Shown piece by piece: positions 45,557 through 53,461 of a stretch of 64,000 bases of DNA. Each line of letters starts with the position of its first letter. Position 1 is the first letter of the stretch. The stretch covers positions 1 through 64,000 of the forward strand of contig NZ_NSFT01000015.1 in NCBI RefSeq assembly GCF_002294725.1. The letters are read 5' to 3'. The stretch is from Mesorhizobium sp. WSM4313 (GTDB lineage: Bacteria; Pseudomonadota; Alphaproteobacteria; Rhizobiales; Rhizobiaceae). Both the position numbers and the translations under genes were made by a program. The notes under the pieces are model-generated. The model did no database searches, had not been told where the DNA came from, and saw nothing but the letters and a program-made list of their open reading frames with translations.

Positions 45557-45597
45557 GTTCATGCATATATGCAGATCGAAATTCACTGGAGGGACGG

Positions 45598-46386
45598 GTG
45601 GCAGAGGAAGAAGACGGGGACCGCTACCGCGCGCCGGCGCTGGACAAGGGGCTGGACATTCTTGAGTTGTTGTCCAGCGTGGACGGAGGGCTGACGCAGG
45701 CGGAGATCGCAAAGCGGCTCGACCGCAGCCCGAACGAGTTCTACCGCATGCTCGACCGCCTGGTGCGGCGCGGCTATGTCACCAAGATCGACGGCGACCG
45801 TTACTCGCTGACGCTCAAGCTCTTCGGCCTCGCGCAATTGCACGCACCGGTTCGCCGGCTGGTGTCCTATGCGACGCCGATCATGCGGGAGCTGGCCGAA
45901 ACCTCATCGCAGGCCAACCAGCTGGTGGTGTTCGACCGGGGCGCCGCCGTGGTCATCGCGCAGCAGGAAGCGCCGCGCTATTGGGGCATCTCGATCCGCG
46001 TCGGCTCGCATATCAGCCTGTTCGACACCGGTTCCGGCCATGTGCTGCTTGCCTTCCGCTCGCCCGAAGAGCGCAAGATGATGATCGCCGAGCATCTGCA
46101 GAGCACTGAGCATCTCAACCTGACGCCGGAATTCTTCGCCCGCCTCGACCAGGTGCGCGACCGCGGTTACGAGATGATGGCGTCGCTGCAGACCGCCGGC
46201 GTCTACAATCTTTCGACGCCGGTGCTGGGGCCGGACGGCAGAGCCATCGCGGCGCTGACCATTCCCTACATCACCTTAGTCAACGCGCCCACGGCGCCGG
46301 ACATCACACTGACGATCCGGCATCTGCAGGATGCAGCGGCAAGGCTCTCGCAGCTCGCCGGGTCGGATGTGCCACAATCGTCGTAA
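45598..46386 (+). CDS. IclR-family transcriptional regulator
   Basis: 262 residues from a GTG with GGAGGG closely upstream. The helix-turn-helix is GGLTQAEIAKRLDRSPNEFY followed by RMLDRLVRRGYV, and the C-terminal effector domain has LVVFDRGAAVVIAQQEA and GVYNLSTPVLGPDGRAIAAL. It is placed divergent to the L-fucose-type transport and catabolic operon and just before the fuconolactonase-like gene, so it probably controls both. Confidence 0.9.
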   Translation: MAEEEDGDRYRAPALDKGLDILELLSSVDGGLTQAEIAKRLDRSPNEFYRMLDRLVRRGYVTKIDGDRYSLTLKLFGLAQLHAPVRRLVSYATPIMRELAETSSQANQLVVFDRGAAVVIAQQEAPRYWGISIRVGSHISLFDTGSGHVLLAFRSPEERKMMIAEHLQSTEHLNLTPEFFARLDQVRDRGYEMMASLQTAGVYNLSTPVLGPDGRAIAALTIPYITLVNAPTAPDITLTIRHLQDAAARLSQLAGSDVPQSS

Positions 46387-46488
46387 TTTCTTATTTGAAT
46401 AATAGATTTTTCGGCGAGATAGTGTCCTGGAGCGGGATGAACCCAAAGCAGCCGGTCATCCCGTCCTAACACTTTGTTTTTTTGGAGC

Positions 46489-46527
46489 ATGATCTTATCC
46501 GAAAAGTCTGCAACTTTTCAGGATCAT
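46489..46527. repeat. Palindromic intergenic repeat, GATC-arm family
   Basis: ATGATC (46489-46494) and GATCAT (46522-46527) enclose the stem GAAAAGT/ACTTTTC (46501-46507, 46513-46519). It resembles the element at 227-272 in its outer arms and is of the type common in Mesorhizobium intergenic DNA. It lies in the gap between the IclR and amidohydrolase genes, which may weaken read-through. Confidence 0.55.
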
Positions 46528-46554
46528 TCTCCAGGCCACGGAGGATACGCCGCC

Positions 46555-47391
46555 ATGATCATGGACACGCATCTGCACCTCATAGACCAGGGCGCGCTTC
46601 GCTATCCGTGGCTGTCCGGCGTGCCGGCGCTGAACCGCGATTTCTCCTATGCCGAATATGCAGCCGATGCGCGGCGCTCAGGCATTGAAGCCGTGTTGCA
46701 CATGGAGGTCGACGTCGACCCCGCCGACATCGCCGCCGAGACGGCGCACGTCAAGTCGATCGCCGGCCAGGCGGGCAGCCTAGTCAAGGGCGCGATCGCC
46801 TCCTGCCGGCCCGAGGAGGCCGGTTTCGAGGCTTATCTGGAAACGGTCAAGGCGGAGCCGTTCGTCAAGGGTTTCCGCCGCGTGCTGCATGTCGTTCCCG
46901 ACGATGTCTCGGAAGGCGCGCTGTTTCGCCAGAACATCAAGCGGCTGGCCGGCACCGGCCTGACATTCGATCTTGTGGTGCTGCCGCATCAGATCCCAAA
47001 GGCAATGGCGCTCGCCGACCTCGCCCCGGACGTCCAGTTCGTCCTCGATCATTGCGGCGTGCCCGACATCAAGGGCAATGCCGAGCATCCGTGGCGCGAG
47101 CATATGGAAGCAATTGCCAAGCGGCCCAACGTCACGGCCAAGATCTCCGGCGTCGTCGCCTATGCCGATCCGGCGACGTGGACGGTCGAGACGCTCCGGC
47201 CCTATGTCGAGCACACGATCCGGTGCTTCGGCTGGGACCGGGTGATCTGGGGCAGCGACTGGCCGGTCTGCACGTTGGGCGGCGGGCTGACGACCTGGAT
47301 CGCCGCCACGCATGCGCTGCTGGCCGGTGCAAGCGATTCAGAGCGGACCCGCCTGCTCTCGGGCAATGCACGCCGGCTGTGGCGGATATAG
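46555..47391 (+). CDS. Amidohydrolase-2 family lactonase, probable L-fuconolactonase
   Basis: 278 residues from ATG 46555 (MIMDTHLHLIDQGALRYPWL), chosen over an upstream frame extension because GGAGGA precedes it. DTHLHL supplies the metal-binding HxH, FVLDHCGVPDIKG and VIWGSDWPV carry the later His and catalytic Asp. Such lactonases open sugar lactones or pyrone dicarboxylates. Among L-fuconate dehydratase, mutarotase and dehydrogenases, opening of L-fucono-lactone is the natural role and would complete the oxidative pathway. Confidence 0.8.
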   Translation: MIMDTHLHLIDQGALRYPWLSGVPALNRDFSYAEYAADARRSGIEAVLHMEVDVDPADIAAETAHVKSIAGQAGSLVKGAIASCRPEEAGFEAYLETVKAEPFVKGFRRVLHVVPDDVSEGALFRQNIKRLAGTGLTFDLVVLPHQIPKAMALADLAPDVQFVLDHCGVPDIKGNAEHPWREHMEAIAKRPNVTAKISGVVAYADPATWTVETLRPYVEHTIRCFGWDRVIWGSDWPVCTLGGGLTTWIAATHALLAGASDSERTRLLSGNARRLWRI

Positions 47392-47431
47392 ACGTCAAGC
47401 TCGCCGAGCGTCGCGGCGGCGATCGGCACAT

Positions 47432-48577
47432 CTAGCCGGCGGCGGCTGGCGCGAAACTCTCCCGGAACAGGCGATTGATGTCGGCGACGACGTGGCCGGC
47501 GTCCTGCCGGCCGGCAAGGCCTTCATTGATGCGGTCCGAAGTCAGCTGCTGGAAGGCCATGTAGCCGTCATGGCGCGGGCGGACCCAGGCGCCCTCGAGT
47601 GTCGCCCGCGTAGCGCGATAGAAGTCGCCGGTCGCGGCATTGACGGCATCGTCCTCCCAGGCTGCGGCGTGGCCGGGCTGGCCGCCTGCGGCGGCGTAAG
47701 GGCCGCGCTGCACGTCGCCGCTGGCGATCCAGTAGGCGAAGTCGATTGCCGCCTGGCGCTGGGCGGAAAAGGCGGAGACGGCAATGCCGGTGCCGCCAAG
47801 CGCCGAGCCGACCGGGCCGTTGCCGCTGGCGACCGGCATGTCGGCGAAGGCGAGGCGGTGCGGGCGGAAACCCGCCACTGCATAGGAAACATAGCCATAG
47901 ATCAGCGGTGCGCAGGCGATGCGCGAGCCGGGCTTGGCCATCTTCTCGAAGACGGCGATCGGATCCATCGTCAGGCATGCGGGATCGACAAGCGCTGCGA
48001 TCTCGCGCAGCATCTCGAAGGCGGTTTTGCCGGTCTCGCCATCGACAAGGTCGGCCGAACCGTCGACTATGCATGGCCGGCCGAGATCGGCGGCCAGAGT
48101 GTAGAAGCACATCAGCGAATGCGGCGGCCGAAGCGGCAGGAGCACGCGGCCCTGCCCGGCAAGCGCCAGCACCTCGGTCCAGATCGCCGGCGCGGCTTCG
48201 ATCAGATCGGGCCGCCAGGCCTGCACCTGGGTCGCGGCGTCGATCGGGAAAGCCCATTGCCGGCCCTGCCAGGTATAGCTCGGATAGGACTGGCCGACGC
48301 TTGCTGCAGCCAGCGCTTCGCGTTCCGCCTCGCGTCCGGGCACATCGAGCGGCGCAAGGCATTTCTCGGCGGTGATCTGGCCGACATGCGGGTGGTCGAT
48401 GACGATCAAATCATAGGCGCGGGCGAGCTCTTCCACCGGGAAGGATTCGAAATCCTGCAGCGAGCGCTTTTCCCATTCGATCGAGACGCCGGTCTTTTCC
48501 TTCCACAGCGCCGAGCAGGCCACCATCGGGTCATAGCCGCGCGGATGGCTCCAGGTCATGCCTTTCAACCGGATCAC
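47432..48577 (-). CDS. Leaderless solute-binding-fold protein
   Basis: 381 residues from a GTG at 48577 that overlaps the CoA-transferase stop (GTGA). LKGMTWSHPRGYDPMVACSA, then DLIVIDHPHVGQI and LGGTGIAVSAFSAQRQAAID resemble type II extracellular binding proteins. No signal peptide or lipobox exists at the N-terminus, and the four-base overlap leaves no room for one, so the protein should remain in the cytoplasm. It is translated with a MaoC relative and a CaiB/BaiF CoA-transferase. A sensing or substrate-holding role is possible; function unknown. Confidence 0.75.
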   Translation of the reverse strand: MIRLKGMTWSHPRGYDPMVACSALWKEKTGVSIEWEKRSLQDFESFPVEELARAYDLIVIDHPHVGQITAEKCLAPLDVPGREAEREALAAASVGQSYPSYTWQGRQWAFPIDAATQVQAWRPDLIEAAPAIWTEVLALAGQGRVLLPLRPPHSLMCFYTLAADLGRPCIVDGSADLVDGETGKTAFEMLREIAALVDPACLTMDPIAVFEKMAKPGSRIACAPLIYGYVSYAVAGFRPHRLAFADMPVASGNGPVGSALGGTGIAVSAFSAQRQAAIDFAYWIASGDVQRGPYAAAGGQPGHAAAWEDDAVNAATGDFYRATRATLEGAWVRPRHDGYMAFQQLTSDRINEGLAGRQDAGHVVADINRLFRESFAPAAAG

Positions 48578-49734
48578 AGGCCGAACTCCGCGCGGATTTT
48601 CTCGCTGTGCTCGCCGATCCGAGGGGCGGCCCGATCCACCTTGGCGCGCGCGCCGTCGACGCGCAGCGGCGAACGCGTGGTGAGGATCGACACGTTGTCC
48701 TCGCGTGTCACGGTCTGCAGCATGTCGAGAGTCTTGAAGCCATCGCTCTGCATCAGTTCCGGCCAGGTCAGCACCTTGGCGCACCAGACGTCGGCGGGCT
48801 CGAGGACCGCCAGCCACTCGTCGATGGTCTTCTCGGCGATGCGCCTGGCGATGATCGCCTTGATCTCGTCGCGGGCGGTGAACCAGGTCTCCGGCTTGTC
48901 GCGGAACGGGTCGAGCTCGGGCGATTCGAGCAGGTCGGCTATCTTCGGGATCGGCGTCATGGCAATCGCCAGGTAGCCGTCCTTGGCCGGATAGACGCCG
49001 TAAGGCGCCGAGAGATAGGCATGGGCGCTGCGGAAGGACGAGCGCTTCGGCAGACGGCGGCCGTCGTTGAGATGCGTGGTCAGCACCTCGAACTGGAAAT
49101 CGACCAGCGCCTCGAGCAGGCTGGTCTCGACATGGCCGCCCTCGCCCGTGATGCCGCGCCGCACCAGCTTGGCCAGGATGCCTTGGGCGCAGGCGGCGCC
49201 CGCCAGCATATCGGCGATCGCCAGGCCGAACGGCACCGGTCCCTGCTCCTCGTCGCCGTTCAGCCACATCACGCCGGAACGAGCCTGCGCGAGCAGATCC
49301 TGCCCAGGGCGCTTCACCCATGGCCCTTCCTCGCCATAACCGCTGATCGAGGCATAGACGAGCCGGGGATTGATCGTGCTGACACGCTCATAGTCGAGGC
49401 CGAGCCGCTCGATGACGCCCGGCCGGAAGTTCTGGATAAGCACGTCGGCCTTGGCGATCACACCGCGCAGCGCGGCGAGGTCGGCTTCGTTCTTCAAATC
49501 GATGGCAAGGCTTTCCTTGCCGCGGTTGATGGCGTGGAAAATGGTGGAATCGCCGCCGATCTCGGTGTCGCTGAGATAGAGCCGGCGCGACAGGTCGCCG
49601 CCATCGGGCCGCTCGATCTTGATGACGCGCGCGCCGAGGTCGAGCAGGCGCAGCGAGCAGTAGGGTCCCGACAGGAACTGGCTCATGTCGACGACGACGA
49701 GGCCGGTCAGCGGAAGTTCTTTGTCAGCGGCCAC
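48574..49734 (-). CDS. CaiB/BaiF (family III) CoA-transferase
   Basis: 386 residues. The N-terminus LTGLVVVDMSQFLSGPYCSL and GARVIKIERPDGGD are typical of family III CoA-transferases, and the catalytic Asp region is near RSGVMWLNGDEEQGPVPFGL with ADMLAGAACAQGIL after it. The enzyme moves CoA between carboxylic acids. It lies between the MaoC-like gene (three bases before) and the leaderless binding protein (overlap), suggesting that a carboxylate is activated as a CoA thioester and then dehydrated or hydrated. Confidence 0.88.
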   Translation of the reverse strand: MAADKELPLTGLVVVDMSQFLSGPYCSLRLLDLGARVIKIERPDGGDLSRRLYLSDTEIGGDSTIFHAINRGKESLAIDLKNEADLAALRGVIAKADVLIQNFRPGVIERLGLDYERVSTINPRLVYASISGYGEEGPWVKRPGQDLLAQARSGVMWLNGDEEQGPVPFGLAIADMLAGAACAQGILAKLVRRGITGEGGHVETSLLEALVDFQFEVLTTHLNDGRRLPKRSSFRSAHAYLSAPYGVYPAKDGYLAIAMTPIPKIADLLESPELDPFRDKPETWFTARDEIKAIIARRIAEKTIDEWLAVLEPADVWCAKVLTWPELMQSDGFKTLDMLQTVTREDNVSILTTRSPLRVDGARAKVDRAAPRIGEHSEKIRAEFGL

Positions 49735-49737
49735 GGT

Positions 49738-50289
49738 TCATTTCTCGGTCTTGCCGACAAAATCGGCCGGGTTCTTGTATTTCACCGTCTGCAGATGCTC
49801 GCAGTAGAGCACCAGCTCCCCTTCACCCTTGAAGACTTCATAGCTGGCGCGGATCAGGCCCATATCCCGGTAGCGCGGCTTTTTGTCGAGGTTGGTGCGG
49901 ATCGAATAGATGGTGTCGCCGATGAAGACCGGCTTGATGAAGCGCAGTCTGTCGTAGCCATAGGAAAAGGCGTTGATGCAATTGGTGGCGACCAGGCCGA
50001 GTCCGGCCGAGAAGACGAAGGCGCCCGCCACCAGCCGCTTGCCGAAGATACCTTCCTTCTCGGCGAACATCTGGTCCTGCACGTAAGGATGGATATCCAG
50101 CACCAACGCATTGAACATATGGCTTTCGCCCTCGGCGATGGTGCGGCGAAGCGAGCGGATTTTGTGGCCGACCTGCCAGTCCTCGTAGAACCAGTTTTCC
50201 GAATTCCAGACAGGGATCTCGGCATGCGCCTCAGGCATGTCGGCAGGATGCGTCGAGGCGACACCGACGGTCGGCGCGAATGCGCTCAT
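49738..50289 (-). CDS. MaoC-like protein, catalytic motif altered
   Basis: 183 residues from ATG 50289 (MSAFAPTVGVASTHPADMPE), with GGAGAGGAT just upstream. KRLVAGAFVFSAGLGL and SYGYDRLRFIKPVFIGDTI show the hot-dog hydratase fold and kinship with the MaoC protein at 38151-38597. At the catalytic place it has EGESHMFNALVLDIHPY, and I do not see the Asp-x4-His of the other copy. It may use a different residue set, as in mesaconyl-type hydratases, or be non-catalytic. First gene of the CoA-transferase operon. Confidence 0.8.
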   Translation of the reverse strand: MSAFAPTVGVASTHPADMPEAHAEIPVWNSENWFYEDWQVGHKIRSLRRTIAEGESHMFNALVLDIHPYVQDQMFAEKEGIFGKRLVAGAFVFSAGLGLVATNCINAFSYGYDRLRFIKPVFIGDTIYSIRTNLDKKPRYRDMGLIRASYEVFKGEGELVLYCEHLQTVKYKNPADFVGKTEK

Positions 50290-50705
50290 GATCCTCTCCG
50301 GGAGCTTCCGGCGCGGCCTGCAAGGCGGTTCCGGGCGCGGTGCCGGATGGCGAGATGCATGGTCGCTTTCCTCCCACTGTTTTCTTTTGTGAATAATATT
50401 TTCATATATGGGATTACCTTGCAAGCGACGATCGGCGAAATTTTCGCCAAGGCCGGCACCAGCGGAGGAGCCGCCGGCGACGCCAGGGAAGATCGATGCG
50501 AAGCGCCTGTCTTGCCTTTGTTGGCAGCCCCAATCGCGAGGCGCCCTACTTCCAGGGCGCGGCGTCTACGCTTTCGACAAGTGGACGCTCGCCGTGCAGA
50601 AGCTTGCCGAGACCGCGAGGTCAGAACGCCGATGTGCGTGCGGATCATCGAGGACCGGCTTCAATCCTGATCTCAGCGAGTGGAGTTCTTAGCGACTGAC
50701 TTTGC
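50290..50705. other. Intergenic region with a gene remnant
   Basis: About 415 bp between the MaoC-like gene and the lipoprotein gene. Its first part, AT-rich around 50388-50412, should hold the promoter of the MaoC-CoA-transferase operon. The second part has a frameshifted lactonase remnant (listed separately). Nothing else could be recognised. Confidence 0.4.
50496..50620 (+). pseudogene. Frameshifted N-terminal remnant of a beta-propeller lactonase
   Basis: One frame reads AFVGSPNREAPYFQGA (from about 50514) and a second frame continues RGVYAFDKWTLAVQKLAE (from about 50562). Joined, they match the start of the 6-phosphogluconolactonase-like seven-bladed propeller family (VGS-x-NREAPYFQGARG-x-YAFD pattern). 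A frame change near 50560 and loss of everything downstream show that it is not functional. The identification is from memory of the family pattern. Confidence 0.45.
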
Positions 50706-51263
50706 TCACTGGCCGATCCGCGCGAACGAGCCGGTATAGGTCTGGCCGGCTAGCGCGTAGGTGACGTTGAGCGTTCCCGGCGACGGCATCGTGGCGGTGA
50801 TGTCGGCGCCGTTCGGCAGGCGCCCGAGCTTCAACGTGCTGCCGGAAATCCTGCCGGAGCCGTCGGCCACACCCGGCTTGTTGTCGGCCAGGTCGCCCCA
50901 TGCGTAGCTGGCCGTCACCTGCCCGCCTGAAGACACGGTCAGGACCGCCAGCTTGCCGTCATACATGCCGTTGAGCTGCCCCGCCCATATGCCGGAGAAT
51001 GCGGCGTATCTGGCGGGAACGCCCTTGCCGGGTGGAACGACCGCAGCCGCCTCATCCAGCACCGCCGAATTCGGTGAGGCCGGAGCGGGAGCGGCGGCCG
51101 GAGCGGGTTGCGGGTCAGCAACAGGCTGTGTGTCTGGGGTCGATTGACAAGCAGCAAGCGCGGCCGCAATGCAAAGCATCGGCAAGAGATTGTTTTGTCG
51201 CGCAAGCAGCCCGGATCGAACACGTCCCTGCGCCGGATTTCCACCCAAAGCCGGAATTCTCAT
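50706..51263 (-). CDS. Putative lipoprotein
   Basis: 185 residues from ATG 51263 (MRIPALGGNPAQGRVRSGLL), with AGAGGG six bases upstream. A hydrophobic stretch ends in the lipobox LAACQS (Cys at about 39), followed by a Pro/Ala linker (ADPQPAPAAAPAPASP) and a C-terminal domain with beta pattern (WAGQLNGMYDGKLAVLTVSS). The unusually long n-region leaves some doubt about the start; ATG 51179 would give a classical lipoprotein signal. No family recognised; monocistronic. Confidence 0.6.
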   Translation of the reverse strand: MRIPALGGNPAQGRVRSGLLARQNNLLPMLCIAAALAACQSTPDTQPVADPQPAPAAAPAPASPNSAVLDEAAAVVPPGKGVPARYAAFSGIWAGQLNGMYDGKLAVLTVSSGGQVTASYAWGDLADNKPGVADGSGRISGSTLKLGRLPNGADITATMPSPGTLNVTYALAGQTYTGSFARIGQ

Positions 51264-51554
51264 AAGCATCCCTCTGACAGGAAGCCCTTAGCCTAGTTGC
51301 GGCCACCAGCATAGGGATTTCCTCCGGCGCTTGTTTCGCCGGATACGAGCTGCGTTCGTTTCCGTTGGAGCAGCTTTCCCGACATCTCGACTTGCTGGCA
51401 TCCATCGACGCTCCGTCGCGGGCATGATGCCGGAACTCCCGCCAATGCCCCGCGTTCCAAAAGAAACCAGTAGCGAGCGCGCTCCGCCGATCCGAGCAAA
51501 GATCGTTCGTGAATTCCTTCGAGAAGAGCGCGATAGGTGCACGGAGCTCCAGCC

Positions 51555-52013
51555 ATGGCTTTCACGCTTGAGAGTCCAGCCTTTGAAAACGGCCATACCA
51601 TTCCCGAGCCCTACGTCCGCAACGGAGGTAATTTGTCGCCTCCCCTGCGGTGGAAGAACGCACCGGCCGGGACCAAAAGCTTCCTGCTCGTCGTCGAGGA
51701 TCCCGATGCGCCGCGCGGCATGTTTCGCCATTGGGCTGTCTACGACATTGCCGCCGGGCGAGACCGCTTGCCGGAAGGCACCGCCGGACCGGAAACTTTC
51801 CACCAAGCCGTGAACGACTTCGGCAATACCCATTATGACGGTCCCCAGCCGCCAAAAGGGCACGGCGTTCACCATTATCACTTCCGCCTTTCGGCACTCG
51901 ACGTTGAGGCGCTGGAAACCGGCGGAGAACCGGAAATCGCGAATCTTCTGGCCCAGGCGGAGCCGCATATGATCGCCACTGCCGACCTCGTCGGCACATA
52001 TGAAAGCCGCTGA
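51555..52013 (+). CDS. YbhB/YbcL-family PEBP-like protein
   Basis: 152 residues from ATG 51555 (MAFTLESPAFENGHTIPEPY), with GGAG eight bases upstream. The phosphatidylethanolamine-binding-protein signature VVEDPDAPRGMFRHWAVYDI and the later HHYHFRLSALD are intact. These small cytosolic proteins have an anion-binding pocket, but their bacterial role is unsettled. No clear operon partner; the Lys/Ala-rich protein gene follows after 63 bases. Confidence 0.85.
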   Translation: MAFTLESPAFENGHTIPEPYVRNGGNLSPPLRWKNAPAGTKSFLLVVEDPDAPRGMFRHWAVYDIAAGRDRLPEGTAGPETFHQAVNDFGNTHYDGPQPPKGHGVHHYHFRLSALDVEALETGGEPEIANLLAQAEPHMIATADLVGTYESR

Positions 52014-52076
52014 TGCGCGATCCGACGCATCCTGTCGGCATTCGATCATGCCCCCGTTCGAACGAGGAGAAAGACA

Positions 52077-52577
52077 ATGCCGGACAAGAAAACCATCGAA
52101 AAGGCGCGCGAGGACAAGCGCGAAGGCAAGTCGGCTAGCACGCAGGCCGGTGAATTCGTTCACGCGGAAATCGACAAGGTCCGCAAAGGCAAGCACGGCG
52201 CCCGCTCCACCAAACAGGCGATCGCCATTGGCCTTTCGGAGGCGCGCCGCGCGGGCGTCGACCTGCCGCCCCCCAAAAAAGGAGATGTGAAGGAGAGCAC
52301 GCGCAAGAGCGCCAAATATGCTTACGAGGCAGGCCAGGGCGAACGGAAGCCAAAGCGCCAGCCGAAGGTCTCGAAGGCGGTATCGAAGGTGCTTGAGGGC
52401 GAGCCGAAGGGCACCGCCTCCCACAAGGCTCTGTCGAAGCAGGCCAAGAGCGCCGCATCCGGCCGCACGGCCGAAGAGCGGTCGGCGGCGGCAAGGAAAG
52501 CCGCTGAGACCAAAGGCGCCGCCGGACGATCGGCGGCAGCGCGAAAAGCAGCCAGAACCCGCGCCCAGCACGGTTAG
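52077..52577 (+). CDS. Lys/Ala-rich DUF6496-type protein
   Basis: 166 residues, strongly basic. The middle (KQAIAIGLSEARRAGVDLPP) is the conserved DUF6496 segment, and the C-terminal half has repeated AARKAAE and SAAARKAARTRA steps like histone H1 tails. It may bind DNA, though this is only inferred from composition. GAGGAGAAA stands before the ATG. Its stop lies 56 bases from the end of a tRNA gene on the other strand. Confidence 0.7.
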   Translation: MPDKKTIEKAREDKREGKSASTQAGEFVHAEIDKVRKGKHGARSTKQAIAIGLSEARRAGVDLPPPKKGDVKESTRKSAKYAYEAGQGERKPKRQPKVSKAVSKVLEGEPKGTASHKALSKQAKSAASGRTAEERSAAARKAAETKGAAGRSAAARKAARTRAQHG

Positions 52578-52632
52578 AGCAATTTCAGGTCGAGCGGTTG
52601 CCCGTTCGTGCAGCAGTTCAGGAAGGACTGTT

Positions 52633-52708
<76 letters not shown>

Positions 52709-52869
52709 ACTCCCGGCAGTCGGCCGGCGCCGTTTCCGGCGAAGAGATCCGGCGCGATTGGGAACCGCGCCGTCGTTTAGTGCTGGCGGCTTCTAGCGCC
52801 GCCTTCGGTCAAGATCAAGCCTTGAAAAGCCGCTTTTTCGTCACAGGCCAAAATGGCCGGCAAACGAAC

Positions 52870-53265
52870 TCAGACTTCGTCATCGTCGTCGCCGACGCCG
52901 ATCATATCGGCGACGTCATCGTCCTCTTCCTCTTCGTCGGCAAGGAAGGTGTCGTCTTCGTCGTCGCCGAGATCGACATCCTCTTCATCGTCGCCAAGAT
53001 CTGGAAGGTCGTCGCCGCCGCCCTTCACCTCGTCATCGGCCTCCTCGAGCGAGACGACTTCGGCGCCTTCCTCTTCGTCGGCATCCACTTCCTTCTCGGC
53101 GACTTCCTCATCTTCCTCGAGGGCGGAAATCTTGCCTTCCTCGAAATAGGAGCGTGGATAGCTCTTGCCGGTATAGGGCGAGACGATCGGGTCTTTGTTG
53201 AGATCGTAGAATTTCCGACCCGTTTCGGGGTCGACACGCTTGGTGCCAAGTTCAGCTTTTGCCAC
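52870..53265 (-). CDS. FYDLN-acid family protein (TIGR02300)
   Basis: 131 residues from GTG 53265, giving the family N-terminus (M)AKAELGTKRVDPETGRKFYD; GAGG lies six bases upstream. The conserved FYDLNKDPIVSPYTGKSYP is followed by a very acidic Asp/Glu tail (about residues 45-131). The family is confined mostly to alphaproteobacteria and has no assigned function. The acidic tail suggests binding of a basic protein or of metal. It stands divergent to aroA, as in many Rhizobiales. Confidence 0.88.
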   Translation of the reverse strand: MAKAELGTKRVDPETGRKFYDLNKDPIVSPYTGKSYPRSYFEEGKISALEEDEEVAEKEVDADEEEGAEVVSLEEADDEVKGGGDDLPDLGDDEEDVDLGDDEDDTFLADEEEEDDDVADMIGVGDDDDEV

Positions 53266-53461
53266 AGCAGGCCTCGTCAATAAAAGAGTGGTCCCCATAA
53301 CGGCAGTTTTGAGCGCTGTCAAAGCCAAAAGCCGGCATTGTAAAATGCTCGTGTTCGAAGGCCTCGCACAAGGGGATGACCATTGCAACGCACCGTGATA
53401 CGAGACCGCCGCAGCATGACGAACCGAGCCGGTCAGCCGGCATTTCATTTGGAAGACAAGG

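Noticed and set aside
47432..49321. Minus-strand ORF of 629 codons as one fused protein
   Set aside because: Its first part is a shadow frame of the CoA-transferase gene. The real gene begins at GTG 48577.
51288..52571. Minus-strand ORF of 427 codons
   Set aside because: Antisense to the PEBP and Lys/Ala-rich protein genes; low-complexity Gly/Ala/Arg sequence without motif.
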